Part shown: one piece after another, positions 12,737 through 25,870 of the stretch
How positions within the stretch are numbered: the stretch's first letter is position 1
Layout: each line of letters begins with the position of its first letter
Position numbers and translations under genes: made by a program
Assembly: GCF_016802725.1 (NCBI RefSeq)
Contig: NC_052677.1
Span: 15,798,329 to 15,862,328, forward strand
From: Solenopsis invicta
Lineage: Eukaryota; Arthropoda; Insecta; Hymenoptera; Formicidae
Direction: 5' to 3'
Length of the DNA: 64,000 nucleotides
Notes under the pieces: model-generated
The model's database searches: none
Told to the model about the DNA's origin: nothing
The model's input: the letters and a program-made list of their open reading frames with translations, nothing else

Positions 12737-14372
12737 TATTTTAATTAATTAATCTTTAACAATTAGTTTTTGCCGACAAAACAGTACCGACGAATTACAT
12801 AATAAAAAAAAATAAATATAGTAAATTTAAAAATAAATATACGTTATTTTTCTTTCTCGAAAAAAAATGTTTATCTGTATAATCTTAACGTATAACGTAA
12901 TACATAAATATAGATATTTAATAGACTTTCACTGAAATGTTTGCTGCGTTTACTAGCGCCAATAATTGGCAAACTTTGCGGTTTCAGTTCGCGGACAATT
13001 TCGTTCGTGGTGATTTCCACGTCGTCGCTGCGTAGAAAACGTCGCTCAGAAATGCAAACCGTGTTATTTCCCCGCATACGCGTAATGGCCCATTATGCGC
13101 ACGTGGGCTCTACCACAAAGGAATCTGGCGTCTGCAACGCATTTATGCACGCGCCGCGTGCTAGGATCGCGCGTAACGAAGAACGACGAGGCTCGTCCCG
13201 TTCGGGAGTTTCGCAAAAAGTGCCATCCACCCTCGCGCTTTTCGATTGTCCCCATCGATTTATGCGTGCGGACAGCATAATGCCCCGATTTCTCATACGT
13301 ATATTTGCGTCTTACGATAGAGCGATTCGTCTTGGTCTATTACAGCTTTTGAAAAATGTGATAATGGAGCTTACCTTGCATATGATGAATAACATACGAA
13401 GGTGATGAGCGCTTCACTGTGCTAACTGACTGATCAAAATAATTTGCAAATTCTACTATTTAGAACTGCAAGAGAATATCGAAATACCGTTTGCACTAAT
13501 GAACGAGAGAATCAACTCTGTGAAATTTGGAAAGTAAGTGGCCAATCTTGGTCGCATATAATTTTGACCTAGCCAAAAAACCACTCCCGAATTGCCAAAA
13601 TTATTTTCGCAGGCTTGATTTCCAAACTCCACCAAGTCGAGCGCGCTCATTCGTTGTTATTCGACGGTAGGGCGCGTAATTTCTTCTTTTCCTCTCGCGA
13701 CCTTCTAGTCGCGATCTACTCAAGAAAAGAATTCTCCGCTCGCTAATCATGCCTTGGCTAATGGGCAACAACGATAATTAGCCTGATAATGAAGCGTAGG
13801 TGCTTCCTTTGTGCACGTAGATTAAACGGCAACAGTTATCGCCTTCCGCGCGTATCGAGAAACACGCTTCGCCTAACGAGGAGAACGTTCGGAGCGGAAA
13901 AACTGAGATTTTCTACCGGCGTTCTATACGAACACGGGCAAGAGATTAGGGTCAAGGCGCGAAGAAACGAACTTCTTACGACACATATTCATATTTACAG
14001 GATATTTCGTTATGTATTATCCATATAAAATAATTATATTCTATAACTATGAATTATCAATTTTTTTTCATACATAATCGACCTTGTTCCAGCTGTACCA
14101 TGAATCTCAATACTTTACGTATTGAAGACTACCTAATTATAAGAATTGAACGATACGTAAAAATAATAGAAGAAATATATACAAGAAAAAAGTTTTAATG
14201 CAACAAAAATTTCCATAAAAATATAATATTATATGTCTATATGATATTGAAGATATAACACGATAGTCATATAATTTTCTAATTAGCGGAATATGCGACA
14301 TGCTATACTGAATTAAAAATTGTTCAAAGATAATCATTTTTGTACGTTTGCGTCTAAACGTTTTCTCTTCGA

Positions 14373-14386
14373 TTTTTTTGTTACAG
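14373..14386 (+). promoter_or_regulatory. svp: 3' splice acceptor of svp last exon
   Basis: A run of T followed by GTTACAG sits directly before the conserved ACGLSD codons. It is a textbook polypyrimidine tract plus CAG acceptor. The exon phase (two bases completing an Asp codon) fits the expected protein. Confidence 0.9.
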
Positions 14387-14661
14387 ACGCCTGCGGTCTC
14401 TCGGACGTAGCGCACATCGAGTCTCTTCAGGAAAAGTCGCAGTGCGCCCTAGAAGAATACTGTCGGACCCAGTATCCGAATCAGCCGACGAGGTTTGGCA
14501 AGCTGCTGCTGCGACTGCCGTCGTTGCGCACGGTCTCGTCGCAGGTGATCGAGCAGCTCTTCTTCGTGCGGCTGGTAGGCAAGACGCCGATCGAGACGCT
14601 CATCAGGGACATGCTGCTGAGCGGCAACAGCTTCAACTGGCCCTACATATCCACGATGTGA
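14387..14661 (+). CDS. svp: Terminal exon of COUP-TF/NR2F nuclear receptor (seven-up orthologue), C-terminal ligand-binding domain
   Basis: This exon encodes the last 90 residues of an orphan nuclear receptor of the NR2F class, a DNA-binding transcription factor that in insects controls photoreceptor, neuroblast and heart cell fate. The exon begins after a pyrimidine-rich acceptor (TTTTTTTGTTACAG, ending at 14386). Its first two bases finish a split Asp codon, followed by ACGLSD, matching the TSDACGLSD stretch known in COUP-TFs. The translation continues with HIESLQEKSQCALEEY, then the helix 10/11 region FGKLLLRLPSLRTVSS and VIEQLFFVRLVGKTP, then the AF-2 helix 12 core IETLIRDMLLSG. It ends NSFNWPYISTM followed by TGA at 14659-14661. 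Family identity is near certain. The DNA-binding domain and the rest of the ligand domain are not recognisable in the window and should lie upstream. The exon is markedly more GC-rich than its surroundings. The gene runs toward trc, which is on the opposite strand. Confidence 0.95.
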
Positions 14662-14982
14662 CACTCTGTCTGGCGGCAGCTAGCTTCCGCATAATATTAC
14701 ACCTCGAACAGCGGTGTCGCGGCGCCTGACGATAACCCGCGAGCCCGATTCGCGTACGAATAGAGAAGAATCGAGCGTGGCGAGGGTGGGTGACGTCGCG
14801 AATCCCAAATATGCTCGATACGGGAGCGAAAATGGTGAGAGGCGCGACTGTGGGCCTTGTTTGTCGCGAGGTCTCGAGATCGAAGGTCGTTCTTGTCAAC
14901 GTCGTCATTAATCCGATTACCGTATCCGCGTTGCTCTTAGCGGCGTGACGCGATAATATTCCTCGTCATTGATACTTGTACT

Positions 14983-15128
14983 CGCTCTCTAAATTCTTTG
15001 GAGTGGAATCCCACTCTAAAGGTGTGAAAATCCTGCCAGTCTTGATAAAGAGTAGCAGGATTTTCACACTTTTAGAGTGGAATTCCACTCTTTTAGATGA
15101 AATTCCACTCCAAAAATTTTAGAGAGCG
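14983..15128. mobile_element. Hairpin MITE, 146 bp
   Basis: The left end CGCTCTCTAAA is mirrored by TTTAGAGAGCG at the right end. Inside, GGAGTGGAAT and GTGTGAAAATCCTGC are mirrored by GCAGGATTTTCACAC and ATTCCACTCC, so nearly the whole element folds into one stem with a short loop near 15037-15054. The right arm carries one extra copy of the GAATTCCACTC module. No clear target duplication was seen. It lies about 320 bp after the svp stop. Confidence 0.85.
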
Positions 15129-15286
15129 TGTTTCGTTAGATCCGTATGGTACTCGCGACGAATTAGAATATCAATCAGAACTTGAGGACTTTTGTACCCT
15201 AACACGAGACACGACTCGACGTCAAAAAGAGAAAGAGCACGCGCATTGACGGAAGCAAATGAAAGAAGATAAAGTAGTGAGAAATC

Positions 15287-15288
<2 letters not shown>

Positions 15289-15322
<34 letters not shown>
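15289..15322. repeat. (GA)n microsatellite in purine-rich region
   Basis: About 16 GA units. The surrounding region 15230-15930 is strongly purine-biased on the plus strand and includes further GA runs near 15715-15733 and 15903-15914. Confidence 0.9.
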
Positions 15323-15330
<8 letters not shown>

Positions 15331-15929
15331 TAAAGTAAGGTCATTAACAAAATTCGACTGAAAGTGACAGGATAATGCGCGCGAAGCGAGAAAGGTGGGC
15401 GTATGGAGAAGAGGTCATCTTGTTCATCGGACGAGAGAAATTTTCGGTGATGTACAGGGAAAGAAAGAGAAAGGGGCAAAGAGAAAGAAAGCAAAGAGAA
15501 AAATACGTAATAAAGACGTTGCACTCATTCAAAAAATCGTGGAGGCACCGAGCGGGGGCCCGACATCATCCAAGAACATCCATTGGGCGTTAAAACTTGG
15601 TACTCACTAGAGTGGTCAAGCGAAAGAGAGGGAGGGATTTACGCATGTCAGTTGTTCCACACATATGCATGTTTGTGCATGAATGAGTGAGAGAAAGCGA
15701 ATAAACAAGTATGAAAGAGAGAGAGAGAGAGGGGGGTGAGAGAGAGATTGAAAGAGTTACAGGGGCTCGGGAAGGGGATAGATAGATAGATAAGCGTTTT
15801 GTTATATGGCAAAGAATGAAATAAAGAGAAGGTGGAAGAAAGAGAGAAGACGAGCCTGGCGTGAAGAAGTCATAAATTAGCATTTATAATCAACGATGAG
15901 GGGGAGAGAGAGAGCTGGTGGATCTCCCA

Positions 15930-18900
15930 TCGCTATCTCGAATCAATCTTCGCGTCGAGTACACGCTATTAGTCGAGTCATGCCATGGGCCTTAGTCATT
16001 CGTCTTGACGCCTCCTCTACGAGGCTGCGTTCTCCAAGTTCATAGCCCGTGAAACATTCTTTCGGAAATATCCCTTTCGGTCAAACGACGCTCGCGCCCA
16101 CATACACATCGCAGAACTAAATCTCACGACGTCGCGCTTTTGTCGAAGTCGTCTGTAATCTTCGTGAAGATTATCGACGGTAAGTCATGATTTTATTTTG
16201 GCTTTATTTACGCGTAGCCATGATCGAGTGTCCTAATTCTCTGATTACGACGTAAGACCTTCAAAAAAAACCTCAGAAACGACTTTAGTCTGTGTCTCGT
16301 AATAAAATATTTTCGTAAATTATTTGTAAATTATGTGTAAATTGTCCTTCTTTCGAATTAGTGTAAAAATGCGCTTACGGAATCGAAATTCTTCTTCGCA
16401 AAAAGTACTTTTCCTAAAATTATTAAATCTCTGCATAATCTTAATTAATACTTTATATAATAAATCGAAGCATGATAATATATCTGAGATCTATTTAATA
16501 CTAAGAAAAATTATTATTAATAAATTGGCGAGAATTCTCTCTTTTTTTTTAAATAAAATGCTCTAATTAATATACGTAAAAACAATTGTAAACAAGTTCT
16601 AATAATTTTGTATTACGCATTTTCTTCTTCACTTCTCGTCCGTTTGCGATTTTCTTAGTTGTACATTACGATACGATCACTTTTGTTATTGTTTTATGTT
16701 ATTTACTACATTTTCTCGAAGTCGCTCGAACGTCTCGTCAAATCCGTTTTTGTTTTAAAAGTGAATTATCTGTAAAGATTACGATACACGATGTTATCGA
16801 AAAGTTCATCTATTTAAAAATAAATATATTGTACAAATTTTTATGTATAGTACTTAGATAGGAGCTAAGAGAGTCGGGCATCATCGGCACACCTGGTAAT
16901 TTAGCGCGAATCGACTTGACTAATATAAAAAAAAAATTGTTGTAAAAGTAGGATGTAAAAGGCAAAGCACGTTGCATTTTACGGCGTGAAATCACGAAGG
17001 AAACTTGTGAGATCGCACGAAATAAATCGGTCTCCTTCGCGGTTGCGCGGTGATATTTGTAACAGGGGCGTTTTTATTGCGAATAAGCGTTTAACGTGAT
17101 CGCGTTTACTTGTACTAGAATTACGGCGGCGATTTCGATGTCTCATCTAACGCGACGACGTTCGACATCCTCGAGGAGAGAGCCCTGAGGAAGAATGGCA
17201 GCGAGCGACGACAAAGCCCTACACGTGACGTTCAACTTGGATGACAATACCGCGCGATATCATATATATATATATAGCCAATATTATGTATCTTGTAAAT
17301 ACGATATTTTTACCTTGGGTTACTTAAGAGCGTACGTGACGAGATCACTCGAGAGTGCGATGCAACGTCTTCTTTGTATGCCAGTGCCATTGCGTGTCAC
17401 ATCATCGCGTCACGATTAATTCCGCGGCAATCACAAGATCAGTCGACTGATCGATCGATAGAATATTCGGAGCACAGTTGACTCGATATGATAATTTCGA
17501 GACGAGATGTTCGGAGGGAGCACGCTGCGGTAAGGTAAGTCGTTATCTTGTTGCATTAACGAGAGAACCTCGCGAAACCCGGAAATTCGGATTTTAATTT
17601 GCGTATGTACATAGAATAAAGAGATGAACTTTGAAATTTTTGTAGAAACAGTTATAAGGGATAAAGTTATCCTTCATATACAAAGCAATGTATCTCCAGA
17701 GTTATTTGAGATATATGAAAATTCGCAGGATTGATGCTACGCATTGTGATTACTTTCCGTACCAATTAAAAATTTAGAAATTTATTCTATATATGCAAAG
17801 GTTTATTAAAATTAGAATTTCCTAGTCCGCAGGATTCCCTTGTGAGATGTTTAAATAAAGCGAAATTGTAAATTTCCAATTGTAAACGGAATTCGCCAAA
17901 TTTCTGTTGTTACTCCTTGCAATAAAATACACATTTTATGTTAATGAATACCATTTCTAATTATCATTGATTAGAAATTTCGATGGAATGATCGCCGTGA
18001 TTTGTTTAATTGTATAAAAAAGCGATTTTCGACTCGTTACATCTTGATACATTATTGAATGCAAATATGTGTTAGCAATATATACAGTGGAATTACAATG
18101 TTTATGAATAGTGACTGGAATAAAATCTTAATAATATAAATTATTAAAAATTATAAATACAATGATTTTATTTGATTCATTATTATTATTTATTTTGTTA
18201 AATTAAATTATATATTATTAGTTATTTTTACAATTAATATAATTTCTAACAGAGTTTTCTTTTACGTTTTTTGATGCCGCTAGATGAACCCATTATAGTT
18301 TTATAAATTTTAAATATTTTAAAGCAAAATTATTATAATATGATTATAATATAATATGATAATATATCTTTTTTTTAATTCTTTTCATTCTTTTACGAAT
18401 TCGCATATTTAGCAAGACTAATAACAAGTAAGAAACAAAAAAGCAATTTCAGATCTTTGACGTGAAAAGTATCTCAATTTGGGATGTAACGGGTCAACAT
18501 TACGATAAGAATGCTACGAGGTATGTCGAAATATATTTTTGATTGAAAGATGAAAAATATTTGATATTGCTTGTCGCTGGGTCTTCGACAGATAAAAATA
18601 ATTACGAGTTAAACATACGTGAAATGAAAACAGCGATGCAAGATACGTGTGCGTGTTTATTTCAATGTGTATGCACGTGTATGTGTGCGTGCGCGCACGT
18701 GTATGTGTGTGTGTGTGTGTATTTTGTTTGCGGAAAAATTAAGGGAGAAAAAAAAGAGAGCACAAGAGTGAACGAGAGAGCGAGGTCGCAAAATAATGTG
18801 ATAATGTCAAAATTGAAACCCGATTTTTCGAAACGGTGCTTTTTCTATCTTATAAATATTGTACAATATATTGTATACACAACAACAGCACAACGGACTC

Positions 18901-21900
18901 CGCGCGTTGTATAGGGTTGTTTAATGATATTAAGAGAAGATACTTGAATACTATGTTATAGTAAATGTGGCAATGTCGAGCTAGTTACTTAGTGGAGCAC
19001 TTTTTTTAGGGGTATATGGGATATTTCTAATATGTTTAAGCAGCGGTCGTTCCTTGAAGGAAATTCTGCGATTGGGTTATCTCGAGCGGGATCCAACTGA
19101 TGCTGGACTGTTCGCGGATATCGAGTCCCGCATTATCGAAATTAGTGCATAATTTTAAAATTTTCACAAAACGGATATATAATTTGTCACGGATATGCTT
19201 TCCCTTTTTGTTCTAAGTTTTACATTAAACTTTTATAGATATACGTAGTTAAATATAATATTCCTTTTTCCTTAATTCAAGAACAATTCGCATTCGATCT
19301 TGATTTTTTAAAATTATATTTATAAATTACATGCCATTCTAAAAGTAAGGGATTAAATACGAAATAAGAAAGTATCGACTCGGATCCGGAAAACGTCAAT
19401 CACTACCATATATCGAGTACTTAATCGCTTAAACGAGTGATAATTTTTGTACACTCTACGTTTGCTTTTCTCATTTTCGCTCATTTAGCAGCTTCGGAAA
19501 GTGATAGTGATTGCCAAAATGTGGAAAGAATCACCGACAATCAGATAAATCAGTTGGATGGAATAGTGTTATAAATGATTTCTCTCATTTCAGACAACGA
19601 AAGAAAAATCTAAAGTACCTAATAATGTAAACTGTAATTATGTCTAAAGAAGTTTTACATTTAAAATAAAATACACGACTTTATGTTGCCCGCTCTAAAA
19701 TAATTATTAAAATTGGAAAGAAAATTGACGCACGTTCTACTTAATCTAAAATTTATAATACATTTTATATTTATTTTGTATTTATTTTATATGTTTAAAC
19801 TTCTGTATACGAAAAAGAGTGTAATATAGTTTGTGTCGTTTTTGGCATTTATTTAAAAAACTGGTACACGCGACGGACTTCAATTTTTAATGGTTTCACT
19901 ATCCTATCCAATAACTGAACATAAAGATCTAATATATATCCCTGTCGATGCATTCTCACGTTCCCGTGATGTAGATCCCGCTCGAGGTGCTCGCACGATG
20001 ATACGGTTGCTCACGAAACTCAAAAATGTATTATACCGATAAATAAACGCGTGTGTAGGTACGTCAGGGCGCGAGAGAGTGACGTTCTTATACATAGTTA
20101 TGTATAAAGTCGTGAAAACTTTTGTATAAAAGACGTGTAAATAATTAATATATATAAATATAAATAAAGAATATAAATATATAAATGCATATAAATATAT
20201 AAATATGAAAATATATGAACATATATATAAATGAATTGCAAAGAAAAAAATATATATATAAATATAAATAAATATATATATATATATATAAAATGGATAT
20301 ATATATATATTGTATCGTAGCGTCGTGTAGAACATCGCTGCGACGAATAATAAAAGCATTATTGATGATGATGTAACCAGTTTTGAGATGCATAACGGCG
20401 ATATGTACGGAGTTGTAGATGTGCAACTGGTCTTTTTTGCAGATGTTATAATAAGAAAATATCACGTTACAAAGTATAACCGGTGTACTGATTATTCTAA
20501 CCCTTGTGCAGCATTTATGAAATCGCAAACCTCGAGTCCGCAATTTTTTTCACGCGTGCTATTAAAGCCGGATCGCAAACACGTCTATTAATGCGTAATT
20601 AATCATAAAATTATCATACTGTTACATTTTTACAAGTATATTTAATTTTTCAAATTTTAAATTGATTATTTTATTTCGAAATTTACAAATACTTTTCTTT
20701 CATTTACAACTTTTCAAAAATTTATTTTTATAACTTGCGTAATATTATTTTTCTCTGTAATTTTATGACAATTTAGTTTAAAAATTGTAATTATTTATTT
20801 CGATAGTTTTGTGAGGAATTATCCTGTGGGGATATCGTATTGATTAGAAGCAAATGTAAATATTAAATTCGAATGATTAGAATATACAGATATGAATGCA
20901 TCACCCATACTAAATAACGGGATATTTTTAATTAAATTATAAATTATTGTAAAAAATGTTTTTTTTTGTTAACAAAACAGAATCTATAACAAAATGAAAA
21001 TTGTCATTCTTGCAGTAAAATATTGATTTATTGAGCAAAATCTAAAGGAAATAATGCGTACATTTTGAGTTCAAAATTTGCCAAAGCGTCGTTAATTATT
21101 TTACTTGCTTAATCTTTAGATTGCTGTATATTTTCGAAATAATTTTTTTAATACGACGCAAATTTTTGCTCTCTTACGGAGAGCAGGGTAAGAAATTCAG
21201 ACATAAAATTCCGGAGGAAAGAAAGAAGAAGAAACGAAAAGAGAATCGCGACACGGAAGGCAGAGGAATGACGGAGAAAAAGACAGCTGGGGGGAAAAAA
21301 GAGGAAAGAAACGGAGTGTCTTAGTCGGCAAGAGGCCGCAGGGTCGCGATCGCAGACAGAAGCATCGCCATCACGTCGGCCAGAAATCACTCGAGCACGG
21401 GCCCGGGGAAAATTCGCTCGCCAATTGTTTATATTGAAATACACTCGTGTAGGAATGCACTCCGTGCATCGGTAAGTGCACCGATGTACGCCTCTTTCAG
21501 GAATGAAGCGAGGGAATGAGAGGATACACGGAACGCGAGGTATTCGAAAAAGAAGCTGAAAACGCATCCAAGCTGTATGACGCAGTTTCCTTTACCGCTC
21601 GCGGAACTCCTCGTCCTCGCACGATACGCGTCAATGAAACCGGACAGTTTTTTTCATTCTATTTCCGGACAGAATTCTCATGCGACTTTTTGAACATCCG
21701 AGCAACGTCGCATTCGAAGCGCATAGAAAGATAAATTATAGTATATTTAATATTAAAAATGTAGCGTGATTGCGGATCGTACACGGAAAGACTTTTCTGT
21801 TAGAATTGTCCTCAGAATCATGATAGTCGTGGGACAACATAGACTTCGAAGAATTTTACTTATTTTTTCAGTAACATTAATACAATCTGATTAAATATCA

Positions 21901-23900
21901 CTAAAATGGGATATAGACATTGAAGTTTTTTATTATAATTTCAGTAAAATTTGGTAAAATTTTATAATTATTTTATATTATAAAATAGTTTGATAAAATT
22001 TTAATTATATTTAATTAAACTGTTTTATAACATAAAATAGATTGATAAACTTTTACTAAAATTATAGTAAAAATCATTAACATTTGTATTGTCCCATGAT
22101 TTTAAGGGTAAATTTCAAGACAGGACATTCCCTTCGTGTAAAATTTTTGAAACACAAGAAAATGATGCGCTTTAATGCATATTTTTGTGATGATAATTGA
22201 TGAAACATATGTAATGTTAGCGTTCCACTTACGAAAAATAGACGACAGTTTTTCGGAAGAAGAATTAGAAATCTCCGAGTGGCGAAGAAACTTATGTCTT
22301 TCTCACATTCGCGACACGCGAAGATAACGAACGACGTCAAGTACTAAATATTTACAACGTTCGCACGCATCGAGGATCGACGACAAATCAAAGCGGATCG
22401 AGCTACCGTAGACGATCCCGTCGATTCTGAAACGTTTCCACGTGGAAAGACGTCCTCTTACGATCCACGAAGGCGCATACATAAATTTCAGATAAATCAC
22501 GGAGCGGAGACGGCTCGAGCTCTCGCCGGAGCGCATGCACGGAAAAGCAAAAACGGTGGCTCGGCTCGAGTCTTAAAAAGGAACACCGTAATCTTGCAGC
22601 GATGTGTCTCGCCAAATGCTTAGAATTTCGATAAATCTAGGTGGCTGGGAACAGATGAGATCGGACTCAACCGCTAAGTCATGTGGAAGACAACGCTTCC
22701 AATAAACACGTGAAAAATAAAATCCAAAATCTTACTTTGAGAGTTTAATTATAAAAAAATACAGTTAATAACATACAAATTTTTCTTGTGCAAAAAATTA
22801 CCCCGTTGTATCGTAATAAAATATCTGATCAAAAAAAAAAAGATAATGATAAAAATGTGTAAGGTACAAATTTTTAGATTATTGCATTATTAAATTTGTA
22901 TGGAATACTTGGAAAAAATTTGTGCCTAGTCGAAAGAAATTTGTGATTAATTGAAATCTACCTAATAATATTTCAAGATGTATAATTTTTGCAAGTACTA
23001 TCTACATAACGTGTTTCTTTCTAAATAATCAGTGTTCATTATTTCTCTACTTCGGGCTTCGAAGCTAAAAGTAAAAGAAGTTAAAAGACAGTGATAAGAA
23101 CAGACGTCGTTTGAGAACGCATTTCTGGTTTGGCGCGTTTCCAGGAGACACTTCTCTCGGGCCGGTAAACAAAGCGTTCTTGACAGACACGTGGTACTTC
23201 CCATGCAAGGGGCATCTTGGGCCGAAATTAATCGTTCCGCTCACTAGACACAAGATGTATCCGCGACACCGCAACGTTTACGAGTGAGTTATTGCGGGAG
23301 GCGCGCTTCCTTTCCGTGCGGTTTTTGAGGGTACCGTCACATCGAATCATCAATGATTATTTGTTGGAGACACGCGTATTGGATTTAATTCTAATGATAC
23401 GAAATTCCATATTCTCTGCTTTACAAATGCAAATCCTGTTTTAAAAACACAAATTCTCATTGGGTGCTTATTTTGACGAATGCGTAAAAATTTCAGCTCT
23501 GTCTTCATACGTCTATTAAGCATTTTCAGCACCATCAGATGCGATTCAAATAGGAGTTATTTTTGGCTAATTTTTTCCTCTGTTTACAATTTTTTTGCTG
23601 CAGCCGTTTAGCTAAAAACAATGGCTGTGCTAGCTTAAGATTAAAATTAGTACACTCATTAAGGAGAAAAAAAAACAAATATGTATTTTTGTAGTACTAT
23701 TTTTTTACTAATTTCTAAATAAAGCAAAAAATTAACAAAAAACTAACAAATAATTCCTGTATAATTCACTGATTTGATTGTGCTGAAATGACTGTGTCAG
23801 CTTAATAAACGTATGTTCTTGCTGCATTTTATTTCACTATTTTGTAAATAAGAAATAAACTCAAAAAAATTTAATTTAATTTAAACTAAAAACTTACAAT
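15930..23900. other. Intergenic DNA between svp and the foldback element; no gene recognised
   Basis: AT-rich DNA predominates, with a few GC-richer patches (15940-16260, 17020-17560, 21290-21730, 22300-22700). A start-like ATG at 17195 (MAASDDKALHVTFNLDD...) has a fair context but soon runs into a TA microsatellite, and it was not accepted as a gene. A (GT)n-type tract lies near 18664-18720. Confidence 0.5.
20139..20313. repeat. Degenerate TA/TAAA low-complexity tract
   Basis: About 170 bp of ATATAAAT-like repeats with a pure (TA)n core near 20273-20290. Long open frames across it on the minus strand (Ile/Tyr runs) are artefacts of the repeat. Confidence 0.9.
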
Positions 23901-24363
23901 GTAAGTATTTGAAAAGTGTAGATTATTTTATATAATTGTCTTACATATTTTATATATTATTTATATAATGAATTTTATAATGAAAAATATGTCATAACAC
24001 TCTCTCAATTTTGTGAAAATCTTGCAACTGTAAGCGATTGGCAAAGAGTGTATAAGAATTTTTTTTACACACGTTTGTATATTTATTCTACAAATTTTAG
24101 ACAAGTGAAACATAATTTGTGAACGTTACGTTTTTCCGTAACGTTCATTAAAATACGCTAAGAGATTAATATCTTAACAAGTTTTACATTTTATGTCCTG
24201 AAGTGTGTATTTACGTGCAATAAATAAATTGTTAGACAGAAATACTTTCTAAAATTAATATCGATATTAATCTAGTGTAGCGCATCCATTTTAAAGAGCA
24301 ATGGATCTCTATCGATATACTCAACAGAGATTCATTACTAGATAAAAGTAATTTGTCACTCAC

Positions 24364-24636
24364 CGACACACGATGCGCAGCAGCGGAGTTTTCAACGTTA
24401 ACCTGTAAAACACAAATAAATATAATTCACATTACAGTAGCGTTCGCAATAATTAATATTGCAAAAATTGATTACGTTACACACATATTGAGTTTTTATT
24501 CATCCTTTTCAAGCTCAAATTATTATAGAAATAATTATAGTTTTACAAAAATCTCTATCTCTTAAACAGACTTTTAAAAAATTCAACGAATAAATCCTCT
24601 TAATGTAATTTAATTTATAAAACGTACTCGCTTACC
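24364..24636 (-). other. Exon-intron-exon-like signals in left foldback arm (outward)
   Basis: Read on the minus strand, CACGAG at 24636 is followed by GTAAGCGAG (donor). About 233 bp later comes TGTTTTACAG (acceptor, ending 24403), then a 39-base exon-like block 24402-24364, then GTGAGTGAC (donor). No protein family is recognisable and the blocks carry no continuous frame, so this would be non-coding or a decayed gene. Confidence 0.35.
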
Positions 24637-24819
24637 TCGTGGTTGCTCCGCCGTTGCCGGATGCCTCCCAGGTCCTCCTCTTCCCCTCTTGTTCCTGCTG
24701 TTGCTTTTTTTATGACACCGGCACTCACTCACGAAAACACTACTACTTATGGTATCAGCAATAATCACCTCGATACGACAATCGCGCGACATCCAGGACG
24801 ACACTCCCGTGCACGACGC

Positions 24820-25859
24820 GCAGTTCATTATATTGCGACAACGAATAGTTAATGCGAAATGACGAAAGCGTTATTCACATCCACCCGCGACGCCGTCGGG
24901 GGAGTCAACGCGGCAGACGACGAATCTCGAGCACCAGGATCTTGTGATCGCCTTCACGCCACGCCGCGGTACATAACATAACCTGCCGACCGGTCGGCCG
25001 CGGCCGTCGCTAACACACAACACGCGTGTCTCCGCACGATTGTTATGTCCGCGTTCTTACGCACGCTGATAAACGTACCAATTGAGACCGTAAACAAACA
25101 CCTGCGAAGTGAACAATGCGATTGACCGATGACTAACGAATCACTGACTGACGCCGTCGCTCGCACGACGAGCTTCGGTTGAATGGAGGCAAAACAAAAT
25201 TCGCGAACCAACAAGTTGCCATATACTTGTGAGTACATAGGGCGGTAATCACTTGGATTTATGCATATCTCTCGGCACCTGGCACCTGCTCGACACTTCG
25301 CAGTGCACGAAGCGCAGTTTATTATGTCGCGACAACGGGAAATTAACGCGAAACGACAAGCGCTACCCGCGAGCTGCGATCCGCGTCACTCGACACCCGA
25401 CGGCAATGACGTTGGCCGACTCTCGAACGATGGGAACGCGCGGACAACTTCACGCGATACCTTCATCTCGCCGCGACGACCGGACCAATAACCCTTGGTC
25501 CAGTGGCCGCGACTGTTGCTAATGCAAAGTACACGCGCGTCTCCGGACGATTATTACGCCCGCGTTGTCACATACACTGATAAACGTAAACATTGAGTCT
25601 GAAAACAAACACCGACGGGCGACGGATCGCTGATGCCGTCGCTCGTGCGACAAACTTTAGTCGAACAGACTCTCACGGAACTCGCGATCTAACAACAGAT
25701 TGCTGGAACACTGATGAGTACGACGACGATCACCTGGATGTGAAGATCGCACGGCACCTTGCACGACGCCTCCGATGTCGATCGACGAGCAGTTTATTAG
25801 CGCCATTAGTAATCAGTGCGGTCATCTTTACGCGACCAGTGCGACCCCCTAGTAACTAG
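24820..25859. repeat. Degenerate tandem units of about 480 bp in left foldback arm
   Basis: A marker CGCAGTTCATTAT near 24819 recurs as CGCAGTTTATTAT near 25313 and GAGCAGTTTATTAG near 25788, giving spacings of about 494 and 475 bp. A second marker, GCTGATAAACGTA near 25066 and ACTGATAAACGTA near 25577, repeats in the same order, as does the GCCGTCGCTCG module near 25152 and 25634. Confidence 0.8.
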
Positions 25860-25870
25860 ACGGCGTCGCG

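Larger units (their letters stand above)
1..14386 (+). other. Probable svp intron (or svp-flanking DNA); no coding exon recognised
   Basis: No stretch translates to a recognisable nuclear receptor segment or any other protein family. Because the svp terminal exon at 14387 needs an upstream partner, this region is inferred to be intronic, at least in its right part. It alternates AT-rich DNA with GC-rich islands near 1020-1500, 2250-2700, 3720-3900, 4430-4960, 6020-6780, 7440-8050, 8940-9770 and 13060-13300. Long open frames in the GC-rich islands occur on both strands at once and lack splice or codon signs of real exons. An unseen small exon cannot be excluded. Confidence 0.55.
14662..15600 (+). 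other. svp: Probable svp 3' UTR
   Basis: The sequence following the svp stop is expected to be 3' UTR. The first AATAAA on the plus strand is at 15509-15514, which would give an untranslated region of about 0.85 kb. Further AATAAA hexamers occur downstream (for example near 15703 and 16304), so the real end is uncertain. The segment contains a hairpin MITE and purine-rich (GA)n tracts. Confidence 0.4.

Noticed and set aside
17195..17419. Possible small protein starting MAASDDKALHVTFNLDDNTA
   Set aside because: The start context and first 20 codons look plausible, but the frame then runs through a TA microsatellite (YHIYIY). No good donor precedes it and no family is recognisable.
18543..18914. 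123-codon frame with Cys/Val runs
   Set aside because: The central Cys-Val-Tyr run is a translated GT/GC microsatellite.
19904..20543. Long Ile/Tyr-rich frames on the minus strand
   Set aside because: They are translations of the TATA/ATAAAT low-complexity tract and resemble a membrane protein only by repeat content.
21810..22105. Possible inverted ends GTGGGACAA / TTGTCCCA about 270 bp apart
   Set aside because: The match is short and needs a 9-base gap, and the inner sequence is low-complexity AT, so an element is not supported.
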